The notes under the pieces were generated by a model. The model was given only the letters and a program-made list of their open reading frames with translations, had not been told where the DNA came from and searched no databases. Below, in pieces: positions 9,210 through 18,000 of a stretch of 62,331 bases of DNA (position 1 is the first letter of the stretch; every line of letters starts with the position of its first letter). Origin of the DNA: Bryobacterales bacterium (GTDB lineage Bacteria; Acidobacteriota; Terriglobia; Bryobacterales; Bryobacteraceae); assembly GCA_003170295.1 (NCBI GenBank), contig PNAJ01000151.1, positions 9,825-72,155 of the forward strand. Reading direction: 5' to 3'. A program made the translations under genes and the position numbers.

Positions 9210-10790
9210 ATGTCCACTATGATTCGTTCCTTCCTGGTTGCCGTTGTGAGCTGTGGCGCGATGCTGGCCGCGCCGAAAAGTTGTGACGAGCTTCTGAAGC
9301 TTACGCTGCCTGCTACGACGATCAAAATCGCCGAAGCGGTTGCGGCGGGCTCGTTCACGCCGCCTATCGGCGGGGCGCTTTCCAATCTGCCCGGCTTCTG
9401 CCGCGTGGCGGGCATGATCCAACCGTCAGCCGACTCGGACATCGAATTCGAAGTCTGGATGCCGAGTCCGGGATGGAACGGGAAGTTCGAGGGGATCGGG
9501 AACGGCGGGTTTGCGGGATCGATCGGCTACAGTGCGATGGGCGCGGCGGTTTCGCACGGCTACGCGACCGCGTCGACCGACACGGGCCATCATCCGGCGG
9601 GGCTCGATGCAAGCTGGGCGCTGAACCATCCGGAAAAGGTCACCGATTTCGGCTATCGCGCGATTCATGAAACAGCCGACAAGGCGAAGGCGATCCTGAA
9701 AGCGTTTTACGGGGAGCCGGTGAAACGATCGTATTTCAGCTCCTGCTCGAATGGCGGACGGCAGGCGCTGATGGAGGCGCAGAGGTATCCGGAGGACTAC
9801 GACGGGATCGTGGCGGGCGCGCCGGCATATTATTGGACGCATCTGCTGACGGCGGCGCTGTGGAACATGACGGCGACCCTGAACGATCCGGCGAGTTACA
9901 TCCAGGCGAGCAAGCTGCCGGCGATCGAGGGCGCGGCTGTGGAGTCCTGCGACGCTCTCGACGGCGTGAAGGATGGAGTGATCGACGACCCGACGAAGTG
10001 CAGCTTCAAACCGTCGAAGTTGCTGTGCACTGGCGCGGAGACGGATAGCTGCCTGACTGCTCCGCAGGTGGCGGCGCTCGAGAAGATCTACGGAGGCGTT
10101 CGCAATGCGAAGGGCGAGCAGGTGTTTCCGGGATTCTCGGCCGGAGGCGAAGCGGGCGCGAGTGGATGGGGCGGATGGATCACGGGCGCGGGGCCCGAAA
10201 AAAGCCTGCAATACGGGTTCGGCATGAATTTCTTCCGGTTCATGGTGTATTCGAATCCGTCCTGGGATTACCACGCGTTCAATGTGGATCATGATATGAA
10301 GGTCGCCGACGACAGCCTGGCGGGTAAATTGAATGCGACCAACGCGGACCTGAAGAAATTTAAGGATCGGGGCGGAAAGCTGATTCTGTATCACGGATGG
10401 AGCGACGCCGCCATTCCGCCCGTGAGCACGGTGAACTATTACAAGAATGTGGTTGCGAAAATGGGCGCCAAAGACGCCGGGTCCTTTGTGCGTTTGTTCA
10501 TGGTGCCGGGGATGCAGCACTGCGGAGGCGGTCCAGGTCCGAACGCGTTCGGCCAGGCCGCGGTGACGGGAGGCGATCCGGAGCACGATATCGATGCCGC
10601 GCTGCACCGCTGGGTGGAGGAGGGGAAAGGTCCGGTGCAGATCATCGCGACCAAGTACAAGGGGGCTTCGGCGGCAAGCGGGGTCGTGCGGACGCGCCCG
10701 CTGTGCCAGTTTCCGCAGGTGGCGAAGTGGAGCGGAAGCGGGAGCACGGACGATGCGGCGAACTTCACCTGCGTCGGCCCGCAGAACTAG
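9210..10790 (+). CDS. Secreted tannase/feruloyl esterase-family protein
   Basis: The 526-residue product has a signal peptide of about 20 residues. The alpha/beta-hydrolase core shows the family's CS-D-HC arrangement. The nucleophile Ser lies in SSCSNGGRQ near residue 180, the Asp in HGWSD near 400 and the His in MQHC near 437, with Cys next to Ser and His positioned to form the linking disulphide. A calcium-site-like DALDGVKDGVIDDP block sits in the lid. The family hydrolyses esters of plant phenolics such as gallate or ferulate, so a role outside the cytoplasm in plant-matter breakdown is likely. ATG 9210 and ATG 9219 are both possible starts. A purine-rich GAGAGAAA lies upstream. The gene stands alone. 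Confidence 0.9.
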   Translation: MSTMIRSFLVAVVSCGAMLAAPKSCDELLKLTLPATTIKIAEAVAAGSFTPPIGGALSNLPGFCRVAGMIQPSADSDIEFEVWMPSPGWNGKFEGIGNGGFAGSIGYSAMGAAVSHGYATASTDTGHHPAGLDASWALNHPEKVTDFGYRAIHETADKAKAILKAFYGEPVKRSYFSSCSNGGRQALMEAQRYPEDYDGIVAGAPAYYWTHLLTAALWNMTATLNDPASYIQASKLPAIEGAAVESCDALDGVKDGVIDDPTKCSFKPSKLLCTGAETDSCLTAPQVAALEKIYGGVRNAKGEQVFPGFSAGGEAGASGWGGWITGAGPEKSLQYGFGMNFFRFMVYSNPSWDYHAFNVDHDMKVADDSLAGKLNATNADLKKFKDRGGKLILYHGWSDAAIPPVSTVNYYKNVVAKMGAKDAGSFVRLFMVPGMQHCGGGPGPNAFGQAAVTGGDPEHDIDAALHRWVEEGKGPVQIIATKYKGASAASGVVRTRPLCQFPQVAKWSGSGSTDDAANFTCVGPQN

Positions 10791-10853
10791 TCCCTCGCCA
10801 TCGGAAGGTAGGGCAGGAGCTGGTCTCGCCCTATCGCGCTAACCTGTCAAGTT

Positions 10854-11051
10854 CTACTGAATAGCGACCTGCACCGTGTTAGCGGCGATGCCCGAGGCTG
10901 TGAGCTGCACCGCCGCCGTACCCGAGCCGGCCAGTGTCGCCGGGAGCTGCACGTTCACCTGATCGACGCCGGCGTAGCCTGCGTTGCCGGCAAAGATCAC
11001 CGGCGTATCGACGCCATTCACGGTCGCCGAAACATTGGCGATTCCGGACAA
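10854..11051 (-). pseudogene. TIGR03437 C-terminal domain stub
   Basis: The minus-strand frame gives about 65 residues ending at a stop at 10856-10854. It contains PVIFAGNAGYAGVDQVNVQL and the closing GIAANTVQVAIQ, matching the C-terminal end of the Bryobacterales/Solibacter TIGR03437 domain. A full domain is over 200 residues, and nothing further upstream matches. The homology breaks at about 11050, exactly where the AT-hook remnant on the other strand begins. A complete family member is present at 60978-62258. This is a 3' gene stub rather than a working gene. Confidence 0.75.
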
Positions 11052-11445
11052 ATTAACAAAGGCGATTGAGGCCCTTCAAGGTCCAAAGCGAAAGGGAAGG
11101 CCACCTGGTCTCGGTCGAAAGGCGGCACCGCCGCCTGTCGAGCAGGACTCGGCGCCGCAGGTGGCCGTAGGTCCTACCGCGCCGGCTAAACGGAAGATGA
11201 GTGCGGCCGGCAGAAGGGCGATCATCGCGGGGACAAAGAAGCGCTGGGCGGCGATCAAGGCCGCGAAGGCTGCTGCTGAGGCTCCGGCTGCGGTTGCGGC
11301 GACACCCAAAGCAACGCCAGCGAGGGTCCAGGTGACAGTCAAGAAAGGCGGCCTTACCGCAGCGGGACGACAGGCGTTGTCCATCGCGATGAAGGAACGG
11401 TGGGCGGCGAAAAAGAAGGCGACGGCCAAAGGGAAAGCGGCCTAA
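11035..11445 (+). pseudogene. AT-hook/basic nucleoid-protein-like gene, probably 5'-truncated
   Basis: The frame encodes a very basic Ala/Lys-rich product. LTKAIEALQG is followed by KRKGRPPGLGRK, which is AT-hook-like (GRP core). Two copies of a basic motif come next: SAAGRRAIIAGTKKRWAAIK and TAAGRQALSIAMKERWAAKK. It ends in Lys/Ala. Related acidobacterial proteins usually begin with a short coiled segment before the DRLTKAIEAL-like stretch. Here that segment is replaced by the antisense of a TIGR03437 stub, so the 5' end looks lost. A TTG at 11035 could still start translation, so a shortened protein is possible. Proteins of this look bind DNA non-specifically. A partial duplicate of its AT-hook segment is at 38559-38619. 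Confidence 0.5.
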
Positions 11446-11496
11446 CCGCGCGGGTTATCATGTCCTGGCCCGCCCCTGAATGTAGGACCGTCCGCC

Positions 11497-11562
11497 TCAG
11501 TCCGCAACTTCCCAAATGCTGGCGACGATCTGATCTATCTTTTTGATCCTGTCGTCCGCGCG
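11497..11562 (-). pseudogene. 3'-end duplicate of the NTF2-like gene at 11878
   Basis: The minus strand reads DRIKKIDQIVASIWEVAD and a stop, nearly the same as the last residues of the intact gene at 11878-12321 (GKIRKIDQIAASIWKVAD). At the DNA level the two ends match at roughly four bases in five over about 65 bases. Nothing upstream continues the gene. The S21 gene lies between the two copies. Confidence 0.7.
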
Positions 11563-11632
11563 AATAGGAGCATCGAAGGGAAGCTGCTACGCTGAAGCGG
11601 CGGTAGCATTTAAGAAACTGAGGTGAGTTCCG

Positions 11633-11848
11633 TTGGCTGAGGTGCAGATTATTAATGGCGAGAGCGTGGAAAGCGCGCTCAAACGCTTTAAGCGAAAGGT
11701 TCTTAATGAGGACATCATCAAGGACATCAAGCGTCACGCATTCTATTTGAAGCCGGGCCAGAAGATCCGGGTCAAGGCCGCGCTAGCAAGGAAGCGCAAT
11801 CGCAAGAATCGCACGCGAGATTTTGAATCTGACCACAATCGGAAGTGA
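11633..11848 (+). CDS. rpsU: Ribosomal protein bS21
   Basis: The 71-residue product matches bacterial ribosomal protein S21 along its length: INGESVESALKRFKRKV, then IIKDIKRHAFYLKPGQK, then the basic LARKRNRKNR tail. S21 sits near the anti-Shine-Dalgarno end of 16S rRNA in the small subunit and assists initiation. The start is taken as TTG 11633, seven bases after AGGTG at 11621-11625. A GTG at 11642 would remove three residues. It is flanked by gene stubs on both sides and has no ribosomal-protein neighbours. Whether this is the only S21 gene of the genome cannot be told from the window. Confidence 0.93.
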   Translation: MAEVQIINGESVESALKRFKRKVLNEDIIKDIKRHAFYLKPGQKIRVKAALARKRNRKNRTRDFESDHNRK

Positions 11849-11877
11849 GATCGACGGTCGATTCACCCCCGGCCGCC

Positions 11878-12321
11878 TCAGTCAGCGACTTTCCAAATGC
11901 TGGCCGCGATCTGGTCGATCTTCCTGATCTTTCCGTCCGCGAACGTGAACCACTGAACGCCGCGAATGCTGTAGGCTTGGCCGCTCGACTTCAGTACGCC
12001 GCTCTCGCGCAATAGAACGGCAATAGATTCGCCATGGGAGATCATGGCTTCGATCTCGGGCTGCTGGTTCTCGACCTGTGCGTAATTCCTCCTCGCGGCG
12101 GTAATCACGTCATTCCGGCCGCGCCAGTTTCCGTCAGTCGCAGGAAATCCGCAGATGTTCAGCTCGACATCGTCGGTCATGGATTCGCCGAGCGCGTCGA
12201 AGTCGCCCCGGATAATGGCGGCGTAGGCGGCGTGAAGAACCGTCTGAGAGTCGCTGGACGACGGGTCGCTTGCACTTGGGCGCGTGGTCGCGAGTAGTTT
12301 GTCTGTGTATTCGGGGTTCAT
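11878..12321 (-). CDS. NTF2-like (SnoaL-type) protein
   Basis: The 147-residue product has the nuclear-transport-factor-2/SnoaL fold pattern. An alpha-helical start (LHAAYAAIIRGDFDALGESM) is followed by DDVELNICGFPATDGNWRGRNDVI, then the long beta strands GVQWFTFADGKIRKIDQI. The fold serves as a small cavity for isomerases, cyclases and binding proteins, and no catalytic residue allows a specific call. It has no signal peptide. The downstream end of a second NTF2-like gene on the same strand (12338) lies 16 bases upstream, so the two are probably co-transcribed. A duplicated 3' fragment of this gene lies at 11497-11562. Confidence 0.8.
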   Translation of the reverse strand: MNPEYTDKLLATTRPSASDPSSSDSQTVLHAAYAAIIRGDFDALGESMTDDVELNICGFPATDGNWRGRNDVITAARRNYAQVENQQPEIEAMISHGESIAVLLRESGVLKSSGQAYSIRGVQWFTFADGKIRKIDQIAASIWKVAD

Positions 12322-12337
12322 GCGGCTAAAATTGTCG

Positions 12338-12799
12338 TCAAACGGCGTTGATGGCTGAAATATGGGGAGGCGCGCCGACGTAGGTGGCGGCCTTGTGGCT
12401 CCCTTGGATCTGCTCCATCATTCCGAGCATGTCCCAGTTCTGCCACCCTTCGACCAACTTGTCGCCCGCGACGCGCATGATGGTAATTCCGGTGGTGTGA
12501 ATCGTTTTACCTGTAGGTCCAACGCCCAAACCGCCGCCGGTATGCTCGCCCGAGAATGACCAGCGAACGCAGATTCTATCGCCGTCCGCCATAGTGTCGT
12601 CGACGTCGACGTGAATCTCGGAGAACGTCGCGCTCAGACGATCGAAAAGCGGATAGAATCCTTCCGGGCCTACTGAGTCGATACCAGCTTCGTGGAGTAC
12701 GGAATCCGCCGAGAGCATCTCGGCGATTGCCTCGCGCCGCCCCCTGTTCCACACTTCTTCGAACCAGCGCCGTCCCATGTTTCGCTCTTGTTCGGTCAT
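12338..12799 (-). CDS. SnoaL-like ester cyclase-family protein
   Basis: The 153-residue product is a second NTF2-fold protein of the ester-cyclase/SnoaL type: RWFEEVWNRGRREAIAEMLS, DRLSATFSEIHVDVDDTMADGD, then RWSFSGEHTGGGLGVGPTGK and HTTGITIMRV. SnoaL cyclases close polyketide rings, but most members of this broad family in soil bacteria have no known substrate. ATG 12799 is chosen because GGAGG lies six bases upstream. A TTG at 12817 would add six residues. The gene probably forms a two-gene unit with the NTF2-like gene at 11878. Immediately upstream lies a DNA ligase stub. Confidence 0.82.
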   Translation of the reverse strand: MTEQERNMGRRWFEEVWNRGRREAIAEMLSADSVLHEAGIDSVGPEGFYPLFDRLSATFSEIHVDVDDTMADGDRICVRWSFSGEHTGGGLGVGPTGKTIHTTGITIMRVAGDKLVEGWQNWDMLGMMEQIQGSHKAATYVGAPPHISAINAV

Positions 12800-12817
12800 C
12801 GGTGCCTCCGTGGACAA

Positions 12818-13111
12818 CTATGTTACTCCGTTCCCGCTGGTTGGTACGGAAGGAGGATTCACGGGGCTCCAGCGCGCTGCCGGGGGGCCGGTAATGCGAC
12901 GACGGGCCGGGTCGCGAATCCCCGGATACTTCCGGTTGAAATCCTTGTCGTTTCGCGAACGAAGCCGAACTTCGCCGCCGGTCTTGATGCCGAGCGCCCG
13001 GTAACCGTCGAGCTTCAACTCGTATGCCCACGCCGCGCCCTCCGGCAGCGTCTCCGCTGGCATGAGCAGCATCGGCTCGATGAAACGCGCTTCGGAGTCT
13101 CGCGGTGGCAA
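12818..13111 (-). pseudogene. ATP-dependent DNA ligase (LigD-type) N-terminal stub
   Basis: The frame starts RFIEPMLLMPAETLPEGAAW, then YELKLDGYRALGIKTGG, containing the adenylation motif KxDG with its nucleotide-binding Lys, then LRSRNDKDFNRKYPGI. This matches the start of the ligase domain of bacterial LigD-like ATP-dependent ligases. Homology ends after about 60 residues (near 12932). The remaining frame (RRRITGPPAAR onward) is unrelated and stops at 12818, against the SnoaL gene. Full ligase domains are over 300 residues, so the stub cannot join DNA. The start is at best a TTG. Confidence 0.72.
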
Positions 13112-13163
13112 CGCTTTTCAGTCTAGTGCGACAGCCGGCCACCGTGTCGTCGGGTGACTTTTC

Positions 13164-15326
13164 TCAAGGCCGGAAGGTCGGCATCACTAGGCTATATGCT
13201 GAGTAACGAACTTCACTCCATGCCAACTCCGGAAGGGGGTAGCCGGGAAATAGCGGTCTGGATACCGGCGTAAACTTCACTCGAACGCGGATCGCCTTTC
13301 GTCCCTGCGTCAAGGCAAGAGGAAGTAGGAATTCGTCATCTCGGAACCGTCGGTTCGATGTTTGAACGACGTGCTGCGTCGCCCCGAGTTCCTGTTGATT
13401 GCCGGGGCTGGAGAATACGCATGTGTTGGAGCCGGCCAGGTACCAGACGCCAGCCGGCTTCCAGTCAGGGTGGTCGGATCCGGCGGCGGCTACGGACATC
13501 TCAGCGCGCTGATTGGGTAACGAGTAATCGAGTTTCCTGCGCAGCATCACGCCAAAGTTGCGAGGTTCAATTCGCAAGGTGAACTCCGAGGTCGTTTTAG
13601 TGGTGCGGCCGCGATCCGTCTCTGCCGGGTAAATCTCGTGACCATTGATCGTATCCGGCCCCCATTCGTAACGCGAGGTGATCTCATACGGCGCGGAGGC
13701 ATCCGGCGATCGGTAGCGATGCCGGCGCTCGCTGGCCTGGTCGCCGATGATCAGCTCGTCGGTTCGGATCAGCGAAGGCGCAGGCAGGCCGTACCAGTAG
13801 GTTACGGTCTGGTAGTGCTGCGTCGATTCATTCACGCCTCCGTGCTCTAGTTGAATCCGCGCATTCTTGCCGAAAGGCATCAGGTCCGCGAGCAGAAAGC
13901 GATACGCGGACTCGATCTTATCCTCGGCGCTGATCGCCGTCTGGGCATTTTTCGCCCCGGTGGGATGGCCGGCGAAGGGGAGGGTCATGTTCTCGCCACC
14001 CCAGTAATCTCCGCCGCCGCCCCATTCCTCGGTGCCCGTGCCTTGCGCTTGTGGTGTGCGGCTGTCATCGAAGAAGAAGCGTGGATCGCCTTCCAAGGTG
14101 TTGAGCACGGCAGCGTCCGAGAAGATGAACGAAGTGCCAACGAACTGGCCGGACCAGTCGCCGCCTCCTTCGGTCTGGGTGGTGTCGAGCAGCACCAGAT
14201 CCTTCCCGGGCTCGGGCCGCGAATGGTCGCGATAGGTCGCGTGAAAATAACCGACGTGATTTGCCGGGTCGCGATAAGGGGTTGAACGAATTTTCCATTC
14301 GACATCCGGAATCGGCAGGTCGGCGCCCGTGAGTTCAACACGCGCGGAGTGAAAGAAAGGCATCGGGAAGTAACAGCTCAGGTAGACGCGGTCCGGGCCG
14401 TAGCGAATCACCATCGGGAAGGACTTGACCAGATACTCGCGATTCTCTCGGTTGTAAAGGATGCCCGCGCCATAGAACAGCGAAATGGGAACGTCTATGG
14501 AGGCCGTTCTGCGCCCATCCCAGGTGACGCGAAGGCGAACCTTGGAGAAAACCAGCGCCTGAGAACGCGGAATCGAGAACTCCAGTGCCCGCATCATCGA
14601 GGGTCCGTGCTGGTCCGACCAAACGGTAACCGTGCGGTTGGCTGCTAATTCAATTCGGCCGGACTGTTCTTGAATGAGGCCGGTCCCGGATGGCGCCAGG
14701 TCGCTGCCGGCACGGCTGACGAGATCCAAAACATCGGCGTCCGGCGGAGTCTTGCCGTCCCACGGCTTAATGGCTTGCGATAACTTCGCGCCATCGACGA
14801 ACTGATGATAGATGTAATAGCCGGTTCCGTAAAAGGTTCGCGAATAGGCCATTCGAAATGATTGTAAGAAGCCGATAGGAACCCAACTTAGGTCAGCGCC
14901 CTTGGTCTCCGACCACGTCACCGCCAAAGGGCTGGGGAACAATCGTTCGGGGAGAAACAACGAGCCCTCGACCGGGTGCACAGGATCCTTCGTGCTGGTC
15001 TCCTGGACGAGATGATCGGCGTGGTCCACCTCGTAATGCCACGGGCTTCCGTGCCAATGGTTGTAGCGAACAAAATAGAGGATGCCGGGCGACTGCACAT
15101 CAAGCGTGACGTTGAAATCATCGGCTTCCTGATAAAGGAAATGAGAAGCGTCGGCGCGTTCGTTCCCACCGCTCCGGTCGTAAGTGCTGCGCATATAGGC
15201 CCGGGCGCCGATGCGCTGATAGGGCCACCGATCCCAGAGACGATAAGCATCGGAGCCCACGGGGATCGGCGGCGGCTGGGCAGCGACAGCCGCGGCAAGG
15301 CAACAGAGCCAAAGGATCCCTTTCAT
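13164..15326 (-). CDS. Exported GH172 (DUF2961) glycoside hydrolase-family protein
   Basis: The 720-residue product has a signal peptide (residues 1-16, ending AVAAQ) and the DUF2961/GH172 signature. The signature includes a WHGSPWHYEVD beta segment, GGGDWSGQFVGTSF, LEGDPRFFFDDS and GTGTEEWGGGGDYWGG near residue 440. That region supplies conserved acidic residues in characterised GH172 enzymes. Characterised members act on difructose dianhydrides and alpha-fructofuranosides or arabinofuranosides, and the substrate here is not known. Its ATG follows the stop of the upstream ceramidase-like gene with no gap (TAAATG), so it is the last gene of the four-gene minus-strand operon starting at 19065. 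Confidence 0.9.
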   Translation of the reverse strand: MKGILWLCCLAAAVAAQPPPIPVGSDAYRLWDRWPYQRIGARAYMRSTYDRSGGNERADASHFLYQEADDFNVTLDVQSPGILYFVRYNHWHGSPWHYEVDHADHLVQETSTKDPVHPVEGSLFLPERLFPSPLAVTWSETKGADLSWVPIGFLQSFRMAYSRTFYGTGYYIYHQFVDGAKLSQAIKPWDGKTPPDADVLDLVSRAGSDLAPSGTGLIQEQSGRIELAANRTVTVWSDQHGPSMMRALEFSIPRSQALVFSKVRLRVTWDGRRTASIDVPISLFYGAGILYNRENREYLVKSFPMVIRYGPDRVYLSCYFPMPFFHSARVELTGADLPIPDVEWKIRSTPYRDPANHVGYFHATYRDHSRPEPGKDLVLLDTTQTEGGGDWSGQFVGTSFIFSDAAVLNTLEGDPRFFFDDSRTPQAQGTGTEEWGGGGDYWGGENMTLPFAGHPTGAKNAQTAISAEDKIESAYRFLLADLMPFGKNARIQLEHGGVNESTQHYQTVTYWYGLPAPSLIRTDELIIGDQASERRHRYRSPDASAPYEITSRYEWGPDTINGHEIYPAETDRGRTTKTTSEFTLRIEPRNFGVMLRRKLDYSLPNQRAEMSVAAAGSDHPDWKPAGVWYLAGSNTCVFSSPGNQQELGATQHVVQTSNRRFRDDEFLLPLALTQGRKAIRVRVKFTPVSRPLFPGYPLPELAWSEVRYSAYSLVMPTFRP

Positions 15327-16667
15327 TTACCGGCTCACTTTTTTCATCGCCTGGTGGATGGCCTCGAACACGCTGTTCTCGACGCCCGGCGCAAAGGGCC
15401 CAGGCTGCCCGTAGTAGACCATATTGTCCACCACCTCGTAGCCGCCTTCGCCCAGAACACGTTCCGACGGTATGTAACACATAACCGCATTGGAGTATCC
15501 GGCCACGATTAGCGCTTCGCCAGGGTATTCACTATGAGTGCGCAGAGCGTAATCGACCACTACTTCGCCGCCCAGCGCCAAAAGAGTCAGGGTCTTGCCG
15601 AAACGAACGGCCTGTACGGGGTACGGCGTATCGCCAACCGGATGACCGGCGTCCCACGCCTGAAGCATTGCGGTGGCGCGATGCCGCGCGGCAGGCGTCG
15701 ATTTCGGGTTTTCGAGATCCGACTGATAAGCGGAGCGCGGCTGCGGAGCGAATTTGAGGCGGGTCACCACATAGGAAGTGCGGAGCGATCCACTCAGCCG
15801 CGTCAATGGGCCGCCGAGAACCCGGTCCACCGCGGCCGCAAGCTCCACGCCATGCTGCTCGGCTAGTTCCACGGTGTTGCGCGGATTGGGATTCTGATCG
15901 CCGCCGCAAAGCTGGAGGAACAGCGCCGTGGTTTCCGGATACTCGGCTTCCAGTTTTGCCGCGGCCACGCCCGCATAGTCGCCGCTGAGTTCGTAGAAAT
16001 CTCCGGTGAGCGTCGTGTTATGACAAGCGTAGGCGAACAGGATGGCCCGCGTTTTCCCGTCGGGTGTGGACACCAGCAGAACCGGAACCTGGTGATCGGT
16101 CGGACCGGATGGGTTCACGCCGATCCTGATTCCCTTGGCCGTGGGCTCGCGCCGGTTGATCGCGAACCCCGCTTTGCCGAAGCCGTAGGAAACAACGGCG
16201 GGCGAGAGGTGCTTAATCGACTCGCCAATCACCAGGACCAAATCGTCCACCAGGAGCGCGGCATAAGTGTGGAGCTTCTGCTCTTCGCCAGGCGGCAGAT
16301 CGAACATGCCTGAAAGGCCGGGCCAGACCACCGGTCCGGTGTGGGTGTGCGAGGAGTTCAGCAGGAGGCGGGAGCGCTCAATGCCAAATTGCCGCTGTGC
16401 GCGCGCCGCCACTTCATCGGCGACTTCCGCCGGCAATCCCACTAGGTCGGTCGCCACGATCACCACCGGTCGGCCGGAGCCGCTTTCAATCGCCAGCGAC
16501 TTCGCCCAAAGAGCCTGGCGAACGCCCGTGGAGGGGTGGTTCCGGCTTGCGTATCCGGACATCCAGATGGGTTCGCGTGGCGTGATCTCCACTCGCGCCA
16601 CTCCCGCTTGAAAGCCAGCCCCGAAAACCGAGGGTGCGCAGCAGATCAGAATCGCAACCGTCTTCAC
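15327..16667 (-). CDS. Exported neutral/alkaline ceramidase-like domain protein
   Basis: The 446-residue product begins with a signal peptide (KTVAILICCAPSVFGAG). The N-terminal domain of neutral/alkaline non-lysosomal ceramidases follows: GVARVEITPREPIWMSGYA, the metal-ligand segment LLLNSSHTHTGPV and GGDQNPNPRN. Many bacterial proteins with this domain hydrolyse unknown amides rather than ceramide. The start is taken as GTG 16667, which follows AGGA by four to five bases and lies 19 bases beyond the stop of the aminotransferase gene. A longer reading to 16736 would overlap that gene and lacks a ribosome site. It directly abuts the GH172 gene. Confidence 0.85.
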   Translation of the reverse strand: MKTVAILICCAPSVFGAGFQAGVARVEITPREPIWMSGYASRNHPSTGVRQALWAKSLAIESGSGRPVVIVATDLVGLPAEVADEVAARAQRQFGIERSRLLLNSSHTHTGPVVWPGLSGMFDLPPGEEQKLHTYAALLVDDLVLVIGESIKHLSPAVVSYGFGKAGFAINRREPTAKGIRIGVNPSGPTDHQVPVLLVSTPDGKTRAILFAYACHNTTLTGDFYELSGDYAGVAAAKLEAEYPETTALFLQLCGGDQNPNPRNTVELAEQHGVELAAAVDRVLGGPLTRLSGSLRTSYVVTRLKFAPQPRSAYQSDLENPKSTPAARHRATAMLQAWDAGHPVGDTPYPVQAVRFGKTLTLLALGGEVVVDYALRTHSEYPGEALIVAGYSNAVMCYIPSERVLGEGGYEVVDNMVYYGQPGPFAPGVENSVFEAIHQAMKKVSR

Positions 16668-16686
16668 ATGTCCTCGCGCCACGAGA

Positions 16687-17985
16687 CTAACCTCTTTGAA
16701 TCGCCGGGTAGACCTTGCGGATCGCAGCCACCGCATCGTCGGTGTCGCGTTCAGTATACTTCGGGCTCATCATGACCCCCGCAAACCGGCTCAGAATGTC
16801 GATGGTGCGCGGGCAGCACTCGCGCCCATAGCGGATGGATTTGCCTCGCTCGCTGGTGAACGACGGCCATCGCGGCGTCACCGTCACCTTCTGCTCGATC
16901 CCCGGGACGATGGGCAGAATCACGGAGCCGGCCGGCCCGGACACCGGCACACCCTCCGCCTTCATAGCCTCCGCGTAGCGATCGCGTGCTTCCTTATTAG
17001 GAAAGCTCAGGAAGATTCCGGTGCCCAGTTCGCCATCGGGATCCGGCAAGTGCCGCAGATGCGTCGCCGGAAGATCGCTGATTCCGCGATACACGCGGCG
17101 GGCGCTGCGCCGCACGTCGCCGATGATGGTATCCAATTTGCGCACCTGCGCCAGCAGCACGCCGCCGGAAAATTCGTTCAGCCGATAGTTCAGACCCGGC
17201 ATGAAACCAAGCTTGCCGCCCGTGCTGGGGCGGCCCGTCACATCGTGAAACCGGCACGCGCGTTCGAATAGATAGGCATCGTTGGTCACCACTGCGCCGC
17301 CTTCTCCGGCGGTGATGGTCTTGCTCTGTTGCAGGCTGAAAATGCCAATGTCACCCATCGACCCAAGCGGCCGCCCTTTGTAGCTGGCGCCCACGCTCTG
17401 GCTGGCATCCTCCAAAACCTTCAGCCCGTGCCTGCGCGCGATCTCCAGAATCGGTTCCATGTCGGCCGGGTTGCCTTGCAGGTGCACCGCCATGATGACC
17501 TTGGTCTGCGGCGTGATGCGGTGTTCGATATCGCGCGGGTCGAGGTTGAACGACTCATCGATTTCGGCGAACACCGGCAGCGCGCCTGCCTGAATGACGG
17601 TGTTGTAGCAGGAGTACCAGGTCCAGGCCGGAAGAATCACCTCGTCGCCCGGTCCTACTTCCAGCGCCGCCATCGCCGTATGCAGCGCCGCCGTTCCGGA
17701 GGTGACTGCCAGCGCGTACTTCGTGCGCATTCGGGCAGCGCACTCGTTCTCGAACCGCGCGACCTTCGATTTCTCGGGCGGGCTGCTGAAGCGGAACGGA
17801 TTGTGGCCCTCCAGCACCTCCGTAAGTTGCGTCTGTTCCTTATCGTCGTAGTATTGCGGTCCCCAATTCGGACCCATCAGCGGCTGGCTGCGCACCGGCG
17901 CGCCACCGTTCACCGCCAGTTGCGGAGAGGCATCGGCCGTCGCCGCGGCCACCATTGAGGCCGCCAGAAAATTTCTTCGATTCAT
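16687..17985 (-). CDS. Tat-exported DegT/DnrJ/EryC1-family aminotransferase
   Basis: The 432-residue product carries a Tat-like signal (NRRNFLAASMVAAATADAS), unusual for a PLP sugar aminotransferase, which is normally cytoplasmic. The fold-type I body shows VTSGTAALHTAMAAL, WTWYSCYNTVIQAGALPVF, EDASQSVGASYKGRPLG and the PLP-lysine segment SLQQSKTITAGEGGAVVTND. Family members transaminate keto-sugars or, in scyllo-inosose-type branches, cyclitols. The start has an AAAGGAG site seven bases upstream. It sits 15 bases after the mannonate-dehydratase-like gene and before the ceramidase-like gene. The operon's other products also carry export signals, so the whole pathway segment appears to be outside the cytoplasm. 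Confidence 0.9.
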   Translation of the reverse strand: MNRRNFLAASMVAAATADASPQLAVNGGAPVRSQPLMGPNWGPQYYDDKEQTQLTEVLEGHNPFRFSSPPEKSKVARFENECAARMRTKYALAVTSGTAALHTAMAALEVGPGDEVILPAWTWYSCYNTVIQAGALPVFAEIDESFNLDPRDIEHRITPQTKVIMAVHLQGNPADMEPILEIARRHGLKVLEDASQSVGASYKGRPLGSMGDIGIFSLQQSKTITAGEGGAVVTNDAYLFERACRFHDVTGRPSTGGKLGFMPGLNYRLNEFSGGVLLAQVRKLDTIIGDVRRSARRVYRGISDLPATHLRHLPDPDGELGTGIFLSFPNKEARDRYAEAMKAEGVPVSGPAGSVILPIVPGIEQKVTVTPRWPSFTSERGKSIRYGRECCPRTIDILSRFAGVMMSPKYTERDTDDAVAAIRKVYPAIQRG

Positions 17986-18000
17986 CGTGACACTCCTTTG

